A stretch of 40,805 nt of DNA from the NCBI GenBank assembly GCA_934167685.1, contig CAKPLQ010000006.1, positions 1 to 40,805 of the forward strand. The letters run 5' to 3'. The stretch's first letter is position 1; each line of letters opens with the position of its first letter. Below the pieces are notes generated by a model. It searched no databases. It was not told where the DNA came from and worked only from the letters and a program-made list of their open reading frames with translations. This document shows positions 17,349 through 25,771 of the stretch, one piece after another. Source of the stretch: an uncultured Clostridia bacterium. Lineage in GTDB: Bacteria; Bacillota; Clostridia; TANB77; CAG-508. The position numbers and the translations under genes were made by a program.

Positions 17349-18330
17349 TTGTCCAAAATCCCCATCTCTTTTGAAAGATTTGATAAAAGATGGAGATAAA
17401 ATTGTTTTAGGAGTATCAGGTGGACCGGATTCAATGTGTATGCTTGATATGATGAGAGAACTGAAAGAAGAAAAAAATATTGATTTTAAAATATATGTTG
17501 CACATATTAATCATATGATTAGAAAAGAAGCTATAGATGATGAAAAGTATGTGCAAGATTACTGCAAAAAATATAATATAGAATTTTATGTAAAAAGAGC
17601 AGATGTGCAAAAAATTGCTAATGATAAAAAGATAGGCACAGAAGAGGCTGGACGTAAAGTTCGTTATGCTTTTTTTGAAGAGGTATTACAAAAAACAGGT
17701 TCAAATAAGATTGCAATAGCACATAATAAAAATGATAAAATTGAAACTATTATAATGCATTTGCTTAGGGGAAGTGGACTTTCAGGACTTAAAGGAATAG
17801 AACCTATAAGAGATAATAAATATATAAGACCACTTTTAGAATGTGAGCGTGAAGAAATAGAACAATATTGTGAAAAGAAAAACTTACACCCTAGAATTGA
17901 TAAAACAAACTTTGAGAATGAATATACAAGAAATAAAATCCGTAATATTGTTATTCCATACATTAAAAAGGAATTTAATCCTAATATTATCCAAACATTA
18001 AGTAGATTATCAGAAGTTGCTAAAGATGAAAGCAATTATGTTGAGTTACAAACTCAAAAGACATATAATAAATTGCTAATAGAAAAAACAGATAAACAAA
18101 TAGTATTGAATTTAAAGAAATTTAATCAAGAAGAGAATGTGATACAAAAAAGATTGGTATTAAAATCAATAAAAGACTTAAACGGTTCAACTGACAGGAT
18201 TGAAAAAATTCATATAGAAGATATTGTTAAATTATGTAATAATAATGTTGGAAATAAATATTTAACACCAAACAAAAATTTAAAGGTATTGGTAAAAGAT
18301 AAAAAAATATTTTTTATAAAATTAAACTAG
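17341..18330 (+). CDS. tilS: tRNA(Ile)-lysidine synthetase TilS, short form
   Basis: TilS converts C34 of the CAU-anticodon tRNA(Ile) to lysidine, so that it reads AUA as isoleucine. The ATP-pyrophosphatase loop SGGPDS lies near residues 26-31. The family motifs HINHMIR and HNKNDKIETIIMHLLRGSGLSGLKG follow. The start is ATG 17341, with AGGAG 5 bases before it; it overlaps dnaB by 8 bases. At 329 residues it is shorter than B. subtilis TilS (about 470). The catalytic N-terminal domain and a helical middle are present, but the C-terminal tRNA-binding part looks reduced. In many Bacillota hpt sits between tilS and ftsH; here it is missing. Confidence 0.93.
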   Translation: MISCPKSPSLLKDLIKDGDKIVLGVSGGPDSMCMLDMMRELKEEKNIDFKIYVAHINHMIRKEAIDDEKYVQDYCKKYNIEFYVKRADVQKIANDKKIGTEEAGRKVRYAFFEEVLQKTGSNKIAIAHNKNDKIETIIMHLLRGSGLSGLKGIEPIRDNKYIRPLLECEREEIEQYCEKKNLHPRIDKTNFENEYTRNKIRNIVIPYIKKEFNPNIIQTLSRLSEVAKDESNYVELQTQKTYNKLLIEKTDKQIVLNLKKFNQEENVIQKRLVLKSIKDLNGSTDRIEKIHIEDIVKLCNNNVGNKYLTPNKNLKVLVKDKKIFFIKLN

Positions 18331-18414
18331 ATTTTATTGCTTGAAAAATGAAAAACCGCAAGAAAACATAGAATAATGTAACAAAAAGGACACAAAAAAG
18401 TCACGAAAAAAGTA

Positions 18415-18443
18415 TTGAAAAAATAAAAAAGGTATGTTATAGT
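18415..18443 (+). promoter_or_regulatory. ftsH promoter
   Basis: TTGAAA at 18415-18420, a 17-base spacer, TATAGT at 18438-18443, 31 bases before the start codon. Confidence 0.65.
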
Positions 18444-18474
18444 TGCAAAAGATAATAAAAATAGGAGGACTTAA

Positions 18475-20277
18475 ATGAAAAAGGGAATAAAAACATTAGC
18501 AATGTGGCTAATAATAATAGTAATTGCAATAGTACTATTATCGTCAATAATGGAAAATAATAGTTCAAAAATGACATATTCGGAGTTAGTAACAAGTATT
18601 GCTAATAAAGAAGTAGAAAGTATAGAAATTTCGTCTAGTGGAAATTCAGCAACAGTTAAAATGAAAAATGCTAAAGCTGAAAAAGAAGTAAATATTCCAA
18701 GTTTAGATAGTTTTATGTCATACACAGAAGAGTATCTAAAAGCAGGAGACTTCACTTTAGATGAGGCAAAAGAATCAATATGGATTACAATATTAAGTTT
18801 AATAACACCATTTGGATTATTAATAATCTTCTTTATATTCTGGTTTATAATGATGAGTGGAAACAATCAAGGTGGAGCTAAAAATATGACATTCGGAAAG
18901 AGTAAGGCTAGATTAGTAAATGCAGGAGAAAAAAATAGAGTAACATTTGATGATGTCGCTGGTGTAGATGAAGAAAAAGAAGAATTAGAAGAAATTGTAG
19001 AATTCTTAAAAAATCCAAAGAAATTTACAGATATGGGAGCAAGGATTCCAAAAGGAGTATTATTAGTAGGTCAACCAGGTACTGGTAAAACATTACTAGC
19101 AAAAGCAGTTGCAGGAGAAGCTGGAGTGCCATTTTACTCAATAAGTGGTTCAGACTTCGTAGAAATGTTTGTTGGTGTTGGTGCTTCAAGAGTAAGAGAC
19201 TTATTTGAACAAGCAAAGAAAAATGCACCATGTATAATATTCATAGATGAAATTGATGCAGTTGGTAGACAAAGAGGAGCTGGCTTAGGTGGAGGACATG
19301 ATGAAAGAGAACAAACATTAAACCAATTATTAGTAGAAATGGATGGTTTCTCAGATAACGAAGGTGTAATAATATTAGCAGCAACAAATAGACCAGACGT
19401 ACTAGATAAAGCATTATTAAGAGCAGGAAGATTTGATAGACAAATAGTAGTTGGAAGTCCAGACGTAAAGGCAAGAGAACAAATATTAGAAGTACATGCA
19501 CGTAAAAAGAAATTATCAGAAGATGTAGACTTAAAAGTAATTGCAAAAAATACATCAGGATTTGCAGGAGCAGATTTAGAAAATGTATTAAATGAAGCAG
19601 CATTGTTAGCAGCAAGAAGAAATTACAAAGAAATTGGAATGAAAGAAATAGAAGATGCCATGGTAAAAGTAACTATGGGACCTGAAAAGAAAACAAGAGT
19701 AAGAAGCGAAAAAGAAAATAGATTAGTTGCATATCACGAAGCAGGTCATGCAGTTGTAAGTAGATACTTAGCAACTCAAGACCCAGTACATCAAATTTCT
19801 ATTGTACCACGTGGTATGGCTGGTGGATATACAATGTATAGACCAACAGAAGACAAATCATTTATGTCAAAAACAGAAATGGAAGAAAATATAGTTTCAT
19901 TACTTGGAGGAAGAGTTGCAGAAGCTCTTATATTAAATGACATATCAACAGGTGCAAGTAATGATATAGAAAGAGCAACTCAAATTGCAAGAAATATGGT
20001 AACAAAATACGGTATGAGCGAAAGAGTTGGGGCAATTATGTTTGGCGGAGGTCAAGGAGAAGTGTTCTTGGGTAGAGATTTTGCTCAAACTAAAGATTAT
20101 TCTGAGGAAACAGCCAATATAATTGATGAAGAAGTTAAGAGAATAGTTGATAATGCATATAACAGAGCTAGAACAATATTAAGCGAACATGTTGACAAAC
20201 TTCATGCTGTTGCAGGAATATTACTTGAAAAAGAAAAAATCGAAGGAGAAGAATTCGATAAAATTTTTGAAGAATAG
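18475..20277 (+). CDS. ftsH: ATP-dependent zinc metalloprotease FtsH
   Basis: FtsH is a membrane-anchored hexameric AAA+ protease that degrades membrane proteins and short-lived regulators. At 600 residues it has the usual length. Order: membrane helix 1 (about 6-26), an external segment, helix 2 (about 103-125), the AAA module with Walker A GQPGTGKT near 199 and Walker B IIFIDEIDAVG, the second region of homology (ATNRPDVLDKALLRAGRFDR), and the zinc site HEAGH near 421-425 with a downstream Asp in STGASNDIERAT. AGGAGG precedes the ATG. It has its own promoter and terminator and stands alone. Confidence 0.97.
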   Translation: MKKGIKTLAMWLIIIVIAIVLLSSIMENNSSKMTYSELVTSIANKEVESIEISSSGNSATVKMKNAKAEKEVNIPSLDSFMSYTEEYLKAGDFTLDEAKESIWITILSLITPFGLLIIFFIFWFIMMSGNNQGGAKNMTFGKSKARLVNAGEKNRVTFDDVAGVDEEKEELEEIVEFLKNPKKFTDMGARIPKGVLLVGQPGTGKTLLAKAVAGEAGVPFYSISGSDFVEMFVGVGASRVRDLFEQAKKNAPCIIFIDEIDAVGRQRGAGLGGGHDEREQTLNQLLVEMDGFSDNEGVIILAATNRPDVLDKALLRAGRFDRQIVVGSPDVKAREQILEVHARKKKLSEDVDLKVIAKNTSGFAGADLENVLNEAALLAARRNYKEIGMKEIEDAMVKVTMGPEKKTRVRSEKENRLVAYHEAGHAVVSRYLATQDPVHQISIVPRGMAGGYTMYRPTEDKSFMSKTEMEENIVSLLGGRVAEALILNDISTGASNDIERATQIARNMVTKYGMSERVGAIMFGGGQGEVFLGRDFAQTKDYSEETANIIDEEVKRIVDNAYNRARTILSEHVDKLHAVAGILLEKEKIEGEEFDKIFEE

Positions 20278-20287
20278 ATTAAGAGAG

Positions 20288-20314
20288 AAAAGGGCGCAAA
20301 TATACGCTCTTTTT
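20288..20314 (+). terminator. intrinsic terminator after ftsH
   Basis: A stem of about 9 bp with one G-T pair (AAAAGGGCG with CGCTCTTTT), an 8-base loop and five T, starting 11 bases after the stop. Confidence 0.75.
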
Positions 20315-20349
20315 GCTGTTTTAATGCCGAACTCTGCCAATTTTATCTA

Positions 20350-20382
20350 TTGACAAAATTCGATAAATGTAGTAATTATATT
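20350..20382 (+). promoter_or_regulatory. promoter of the LamG-type surface protein gene
   Basis: A perfect TTGACA lies at 20350-20355. The -10 is uncertain: TAATTA at the ideal spacing (20373-20378) is poor, while TATATT at 20377-20382 is better but gives a 21-base spacer. Confidence 0.5.
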
Positions 20383-20418
20383 ATATATGAAAGAAAGAGA
20401 AAAAAGTGAGGAATACAT

Positions 20419-23361
20419 ATGAAGGTACAAGATTTGGCAATAATCTTTATAATAATAATATTACCAATATCATTAGTAATATCAACATACACACAATATC
20501 AAATACAAACGATAAATACGCAGACATTATATGACAGTAAATTGACAGCTGCAACATATGATGCTATTAGAGCATTTCAAATTAATACAACAAGTAGTAC
20601 AACGTCAGATTTGGCAAATTCAAAATTAAGAGATTTGGAAGCGTCTGTTTCAACATTCAGAAATTCAATAAAATCGTTGTTTTCGCTAAATGGATATTCG
20701 GATGATGCAATGGATAGGTATATTCCAGCTTTAGTATATACTCTTTATGATGGATTTTATATATATTCTCCATATGAAAATGTTGCAAATACAGATGGAA
20801 CCATAAAAAATACAAGTGACAATAAAGACTCTCAATATGGATTAAAACCATATATAACATACAGTTGTAGATATCAAACTGGAAATATAGATGTAGTAAT
20901 AACATATGCATTAGATAATCATATTTCAGTTCAAGGAACGATAGGAAATGAATATGTTAATGAACAGGGATATTTAATAGATAATATAACTTATAATGAA
21001 AAAAATAGAGAAGTTAAATATAATGGAGTTGAAATTGAATCTGAACATTTAACACAACATTTGCCTATAAATGGTGGAGAAGATGAAGAATATAGTTATA
21101 TAAAAAATAATGGAATAACTTATTATTTAGATGATAAAGATGAAGAGGAAAGCAGAATTATTGCACGATTAAATGATACGAATTTAACTGTGCAAAGTAA
21201 AAAAAGTAAAAATCCTGATGAATATAAAAAATGGTATAATACCATAACAGAAAATACTTTGGCAAAAGAGTATTATATAGAAGCATATGAGTTTACGGAA
21301 TGGTTCAAGAGTAAAGGATTACAAGATTTAAGATATAAAGATGCTAAGGATTCTGTAATAGACGAAAATGGAAATATAACAGAAAATGCACAAATTTGGG
21401 AAGACTCTAATTCAAAAGCAAATCAAAAAATATTTGAATTTAATTCTTCTACTACGAATTATAATAATAATATAGAAAACCAATTATCAAGTTTTAATGA
21501 ACATAGGTTAGCAATAATAAGACATAAAATAGAGGTTAATTTGGCTATTGCAATATCAAATTACAACACATATTCTGGAGCAGCAACGAATAATGTGTTT
21601 CAAATGCCGAATTTGAGTGAAGAAGAGTGGTATAGTATAACTCACAATATTTCATTAATAAGTTTTTTACAAGGACTACCAATAGGTGGAAAGACGTATA
21701 ATGGTAATGCATTAGTAACTAATTCTGAAAGTAAAGAAGTTGTACTAGAACAGAATATTTATATATTAGGAAAAGATGCTAATAGTGGGAAAACACAATA
21801 TTATAAAATAGGGGACCGCGGGTTAACAGATGGAAGTGTTATAGTAGATTCCGGAAAATATGCCAAAAGTGCTAATTCTTATATAAGTGCAGGAAGAATT
21901 AATTTAGACTTTAACAGAGCGATGATAGTAACTACAGATGCCACCAAAACATATTATTTCTATCCACTAAAAGAAAATAATGCATCATATAATAGTGTAA
22001 TTATGCAAAATGATGTTGATACATATGATGATATATACACATATGTTAATAAACAAAGTTTGGAAGTGAGAACTGCTTTTTATACAGCATTAGGAAGAGA
22101 AAGACAATCTCAATATAAATCTACTAATAAACAATTGGCAAACTATAAAAATGTTTTAGTTGTAGGATATGCACCAGAAGAACATGTGAATACTTTTAAT
22201 GCGGTTACAAGAAATATAAGTAATCAGCTAAATCAAGAAGATGGAATACGAGCTTCATATGAATTTAGTTCCGATTCAAATTATTTGACAAATTATATAT
22301 TAAAAAATAAAGAAAGATATGACCTTATAATAATTGATTCAACTTATTGGGGAGGACCAATTACGCAAGAATTAATTAATAAAATAATAAAGACTACTAA
22401 CGTATTTACAATATGTAATGATGCATATATGAATGATATTTGTATTTCTAATAAGACTATGAGTGATTCACGAGGTAAGATGTCAATAACAACTACAGGA
22501 ACAGAAAAATTTGGTGGAAATTATACAACTAATTTAGAATTCTCAGACTCAAATCAATTAGCAATAGATTTTAATGAAAATGTTCAGGTACTATATGAGG
22601 CAGTATATAATGATAGTGAAAGGCATGATGCAGTAGGATTATGGAATAATGGCGAATGTAATTGGATGTATTCTCAGGTTGCAAATTTGCATGAAGATAT
22701 GAAGATATTTACGAAATTAGTAAAATATGCAATGGACAATAAGACAAAGACAACAATTACGGGGAGTGGAGAATATGGAAAGATAGGACAGCCAATGAGT
22801 AGTACAATAACGGCAGTTGGAGTTAATGCTAATGGAAATAGAGCTGATTTTGGATATGCCGATATTGATGTTTATTCAGTAAAGGTTTCTAATCACACAG
22901 GAACAATTATAGAATTAGATGGAAATAATAATACTGGAAATGGTCATAGTAGTACTACTAATATGTGGAAAAATTTGGCTAAAACTAGTAACAATGGCGT
23001 ATTAAAAGGTGGAACCTGGGGAAGTAACTATTTAAGATTAAATGGAACTGATAATTGGGTTAATCTTGGACAGATAAATCTTTCAACTCAAGCGGAATTC
23101 GATGCAACTATAGTTGCAAATTCAATTAAAGATGGAGAAGCAGATATAGTTGGTAACTTTGACCTAGGAGGAGCAGGAATATGGTTGTCAGATGGATTTC
23201 CAGCGTTTGATATTTATTCTGAGAATCGAAATGAATATATATCAATAAAAGCAAACAAAAAAATAACGGTAGGAGCTAAAACTAGGATAGTTGGAAGATA
23301 TGATGGAAGAAATTTATATTTATATGTAAATGGAAATCTAGTTGCAAGAACAGATAAATAG
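20419..23361 (+). CDS. membrane-anchored surface protein with GATase1-like and truncated LamG-like domains
   Basis: This 980-residue protein is not a family I can name. Residues 5-25 form one hydrophobic N-terminal helix (LAIIFIIIILPISLVIS) with no clear signal-peptidase or prepilin site, so an anchored, outward-facing protein is likely. The next 300 residues are polar and Asn/Thr rich. Around 580-680 a Rossmann-like segment (NVLVVGYAPEEHV, then YDLIIIDSTYWGG and NVFTICNDAY) resembles the glutamine-amidotransferase-like/ThuA fold. No catalytic triad could be confirmed. From about 835 there is a concanavalin/LamG-like domain (YLRLNGTDNWVNLG, then GRYDGRNLYLYVNGNLVA). It stops right after the YVNGNLVA strand, where LamG domains usually run on for about 50 more residues, so the gene appears truncated at its 3' end. 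A relic of its own 5' end begins a few bases after the stop. AGGAA precedes the ATG. Confidence 0.7.
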   Translation: MKVQDLAIIFIIIILPISLVISTYTQYQIQTINTQTLYDSKLTAATYDAIRAFQINTTSSTTSDLANSKLRDLEASVSTFRNSIKSLFSLNGYSDDAMDRYIPALVYTLYDGFYIYSPYENVANTDGTIKNTSDNKDSQYGLKPYITYSCRYQTGNIDVVITYALDNHISVQGTIGNEYVNEQGYLIDNITYNEKNREVKYNGVEIESEHLTQHLPINGGEDEEYSYIKNNGITYYLDDKDEEESRIIARLNDTNLTVQSKKSKNPDEYKKWYNTITENTLAKEYYIEAYEFTEWFKSKGLQDLRYKDAKDSVIDENGNITENAQIWEDSNSKANQKIFEFNSSTTNYNNNIENQLSSFNEHRLAIIRHKIEVNLAIAISNYNTYSGAATNNVFQMPNLSEEEWYSITHNISLISFLQGLPIGGKTYNGNALVTNSESKEVVLEQNIYILGKDANSGKTQYYKIGDRGLTDGSVIVDSGKYAKSANSYISAGRINLDFNRAMIVTTDATKTYYFYPLKENNASYNSVIMQNDVDTYDDIYTYVNKQSLEVRTAFYTALGRERQSQYKSTNKQLANYKNVLVVGYAPEEHVNTFNAVTRNISNQLNQEDGIRASYEFSSDSNYLTNYILKNKERYDLIIIDSTYWGGPITQELINKIIKTTNVFTICNDAYMNDICISNKTMSDSRGKMSITTTGTEKFGGNYTTNLEFSDSNQLAIDFNENVQVLYEAVYNDSERHDAVGLWNNGECNWMYSQVANLHEDMKIFTKLVKYAMDNKTKTTITGSGEYGKIGQPMSSTITAVGVNANGNRADFGYADIDVYSVKVSNHTGTIIELDGNNNTGNGHSSTTNMWKNLAKTSNNGVLKGGTWGSNYLRLNGTDNWVNLGQINLSTQAEFDATIVANSIKDGEADIVGNFDLGGAGIWLSDGFPAFDIYSENRNEYISIKANKKITVGAKTRIVGRYDGRNLYLYVNGNLVARTDK

Positions 23362-23365
23362 AATC

Positions 23366-23463
23366 GAAAAAAGAAAGGAATACATATTAAGGTACAAGAT
23401 TTTGCGATAATAAGACACAAAATAGAAGTTAATTTTATATTCTGGTGGCTTAGAGATATTTAA
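23366..23463 (+). pseudogene. deleted relic of a second copy of the LamG-type gene
   Basis: The leader and first codons of the gene at 20419 recur here: GGAATACATAT then AAGGTACAAGATTT. The start ATG is changed to ATT at 23386. After nine codons the sequence jumps to a match with an internal part of the same gene (21515-21540), both sides sharing the word GC(A/G)ATAAT. The conceptual reading is (I)KVQDFAIIRHKIEVNF. The parent has MKVQDLAII at its start and LAIIRHKIEVN at about residue 365. A second smaller jump may follow near TATTCTGG, matching 21574. The frame stops at 23461-23463. I infer a tandem paralogue that lost its body by deletion at microhomology. Confidence 0.7.
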
Positions 23464-23523
23464 ATAGAGTTTTAGAAAGATTAGTATATTATGCAATTTA
23501 TGGAATGAGATAGGGGGAACAAA

Positions 23524-24045
23524 ATGAACTATGCAGATATAAAAGTAGCAGATGTAGCAAACGGATTAGGGGTTAGAGTTTCTTTATTTGTAAGTGGTTG
23601 TAACCATCATTGCAAAGGATGTTTTAATGCTCAAGCATGGGATTTTAATTATGGTGAAGAGTTTACAAATAAAGATATAGACAGAATAATTGATGAATTA
23701 AAACATCCATATGTTTCAGGGCTTTCACTATTGGGAGGAGAGCCCTTAGAATATAAGAACCAGCAAGGTTTATTACCATTGTTAAAAAGAGTGAAAGAAG
23801 AATTGCCAGAAAAAAATATTTGGTGTTATACAGGTTACAAGTTTGATGATGACATAGTTGGAAATATGTTTGAAAACTGGTCAGAGACAAAAGAAGTAAT
23901 GTCTTATATAGATGTATTGGTAGATGGAAAATTTGAAGAAGATAAAAAGGACTTAAAGTTGAAGTTTAGAGGTTCTTCAAACCAAAGAATAATTGATGTG
24001 CAAAAATCACTTAAAGTACATAAAGTTATACCATATGAGGTGTAA
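23524..24045 (+). CDS. nrdG: anaerobic ribonucleoside-triphosphate reductase activating protein (radical SAM)
   Basis: NrdG uses a [4Fe-4S] cluster and S-adenosylmethionine to generate the glycyl radical on NrdD, the oxygen-sensitive ribonucleotide reductase. It has 173 residues, typical for the family. The cluster motif is CX3CX2C at Cys26, Cys30 and Cys33 (CNHHCKGC). The SAM-binding LLGGEPLE and the IWCYTGYKFDD segment are conserved. AGGGGGA sits upstream of the ATG. nrdD is not in the window, so the pair is split here. A strictly or facultatively anaerobic life is implied. Confidence 0.93.
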   Translation: MNYADIKVADVANGLGVRVSLFVSGCNHHCKGCFNAQAWDFNYGEEFTNKDIDRIIDELKHPYVSGLSLLGGEPLEYKNQQGLLPLLKRVKEELPEKNIWCYTGYKFDDDIVGNMFENWSETKEVMSYIDVLVDGKFEEDKKDLKLKFRGSSNQRIIDVQKSLKVHKVIPYEV

Positions 24046-24069
24046 TTATATAAAATATGCCAGAAAAGC

Positions 24070-24099
24070 TTGACAATTTATATCCAAATATTGTATAAT
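24070..24099 (+). promoter_or_regulatory. rpsU promoter
   Basis: TTGACA at 24070-24075, an 18-base spacer, perfect TATAAT at 24094-24099, about 80 bases before the rpsU ATG. Confidence 0.8.
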
Positions 24100-24105
24100 G
24101 TTTAG

Positions 24106-24170
24106 CGTATATAGGATGAGAACAAACGAAATCCCGCATACAGTGTTTTAAACGCCGGAAGGAGGGGAAT
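24106..24170 (+). promoter_or_regulatory. rpsU leader with small predicted stems
   Basis: The 65-base leader can form GTAT/ATAC (24107-24110 with 24138-24141) closing GGAT/ATCC (24114-24117 with 24131-24134). A hairpin GTGTT/AACGC (24143-24147 with 24151-24155) sits just before the ribosome binding site GGAGG. These short stems may regulate S21 translation. They match no leader class I can name. Confidence 0.3.
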
Positions 24171-24176
24171 AAAATT

Positions 24177-24344
24177 ATGTCAGAGATAAAAGTTAATGGA
24201 AATATAGAAGATGCACTAAAAAGATTTAAAAGACAATGTGCAAGAAATGGGGTTCTTCAGGAAGTTCGTAAAAGAGAGCATTATGAAAAACCAAGTGTAA
24301 AAAGAAAGAAAAAATCAGAGGCAGCAAGAAAAAGAAAATTTTAA
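24177..24344 (+). CDS. rpsU: 30S ribosomal protein S21
   Basis: A 55-residue gene encoding S21, a small basic protein of the 30S subunit near the anti-Shine-Dalgarno end of 16S rRNA. The family core is clear: ALKRFKRQCARNGVLQEVRK followed by HYEKPSVKRKKK and a basic tail SEAARKRKF. The ATG has AAGGAGGGG upstream. It is a single-gene unit with its own promoter and a strong terminator. Confidence 0.95.
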   Translation: MSEIKVNGNIEDALKRFKRQCARNGVLQEVRKREHYEKPSVKRKKKSEAARKRKF

Positions 24345-24353
24345 TACATAGAG

Positions 24354-24376
24354 TCCACGAGTAATCGTGGATTTTT
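24354..24376 (+). terminator. intrinsic terminator after rpsU
   Basis: A perfect 7-bp stem TCCACGA / TCGTGGA (24354-24360 with 24365-24371), a GTAA loop and five T. Confidence 0.85.
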
Positions 24377-24405
24377 GTGTTAAAAGAAATAATTAAAGGT
24401 AATAC

Positions 24406-24435
24406 TTGAATAATTAATAGAAAATATATTATACT
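24406..24435 (+). promoter_or_regulatory. promoter of the M16 peptidase pair
   Basis: TTGAAT at 24406-24411, an 18-base spacer, TATACT at 24430-24435, 34 bases before the ATG. Confidence 0.65.
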
Positions 24436-24468
24436 ATATATTAGCAAAAAAAGAAAGGAAGGATAGAA

Positions 24469-25737
24469 ATGCAATACAAAGAAAAAGAGATAAAAAAAGG
24501 AATACAATTGCATGAGATACAAACAGAAAAATTCAAAACTAATTTAATAGCTATATTTTTAACAACACCAATAACTAGAGAAAATGTAACAAAAGATGCA
24601 TTAGTTTCAACAGTACTAAGAAGAGGAAGTAAAAACATGCCAACTTTAGCTCAAATTAGTAAAGAAATGGAAGAAATGTATGGAGCTAGTTTTGACTGCG
24701 GAATAGATAAAACGGGTGATAATCATGTATTAAAATTTTATATTGAAGCGATAAATGATAAGTTTATTGCACAAAAAGATGAAAATATGTTAAAAACAGC
24801 AATAGAAAAATTGCTAGAAATAGTTTTTAATCCATTAACAGAAAATGATGTATTTAAAGAAGAATATGTAGCACAGGAAAAAGAAAATATAAAAAGAATC
24901 ATAAATGGAAGAGCAGATAATAAAGCTAGATATGCATTTGACAGATGTGTTGAAGAAATGTATAAAGAGAAACCTTATGGACTTTATAAATATGGCTATA
25001 TTGAGGATTTAGACAAAATTACAACGAAGAGTTTATATGAATATTATCAAAAATTAATATCAGAATGTAAAATAGATATATTTGTCTCTGGAGATATTGA
25101 GCAAGTAAATCAAATAATAGAAAATAATGAAGAAATTAAAAAATTGCCAGAGAGAGAGGCTATTTATGTAGTAAATAAAATAGAAGATAAAGAAAGTGCA
25201 AAAGAAAATGAAGTAATAGAAGAGATGGATGTAACTCAAGGAAAGATAACAATAGGTTTAGATTTGCATTTAGAAAATGCAAATCAAATGTATAGTGCAA
25301 TTATTTATAATGCAATATTAGGCGGAACGGCAAACTCAAAAATGTTCCAAGAAGTAAGAGAAAAGGCAAGTCTTGCATATTCAGCTGGTTCAAGTTATGT
25401 AAGATATAAAAGTAATATTTTTATTAAATGTGGAATAGAAATAAAAAATTATGAAAAAGCAATGGAAATAATAAAAAAGCAATTAGAAGATATGAAAAAT
25501 GGAATATTTACAGATGAAGATATAGAAAATGCAAAAAAAGGAATAATATCAGCTATAAAAAGTATTGATGACGAGCAAGATACAGAAATCACATATTTTT
25601 TCGGTCAAGAATTAACAGAAGTAAAAACAACTTTAGAAGAGTATATGGAGAGAATAAACGAAGTAACAAGAGAAGATATAATAAAAATTGCAAAATCTAT
25701 TACTATAAATACGGTATATTTTTTAAAAAACAAATAG
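24469..25737 (+). CDS. M16-family peptidase homologue lacking the zinc motif (YmfF-like)
   Basis: A 422-residue member of the pitrilysin/M16 fold. It opens with the M16 beta-strand pattern and an RRGSKNMPTLAQISKEMEEMYG segment, where catalytic relatives carry HXXEH; no HXXEH is present. The C-terminal half keeps the substrate-contacting motif REKASLAYSAGSSYV. That combination fits the non-catalytic subunit of a two-gene M16B pair such as YmfF/YmfH of Bacillus. The following gene has the intact zinc motif and starts 34 bases later, so a heterodimer is likely. The substrate is unknown. It is probably cytoplasmic, with no signal peptide. Confidence 0.85.
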   Translation: MQYKEKEIKKGIQLHEIQTEKFKTNLIAIFLTTPITRENVTKDALVSTVLRRGSKNMPTLAQISKEMEEMYGASFDCGIDKTGDNHVLKFYIEAINDKFIAQKDENMLKTAIEKLLEIVFNPLTENDVFKEEYVAQEKENIKRIINGRADNKARYAFDRCVEEMYKEKPYGLYKYGYIEDLDKITTKSLYEYYQKLISECKIDIFVSGDIEQVNQIIENNEEIKKLPEREAIYVVNKIEDKESAKENEVIEEMDVTQGKITIGLDLHLENANQMYSAIIYNAILGGTANSKMFQEVREKASLAYSAGSSYVRYKSNIFIKCGIEIKNYEKAMEIIKKQLEDMKNGIFTDEDIENAKKGIISAIKSIDDEQDTEITYFFGQELTEVKTTLEEYMERINEVTREDIIKIAKSITINTVYFLKNK

Positions 25738-25771
25738 AATTATATAGTTTAGGGAGAAAGGAAGAGTTTAA

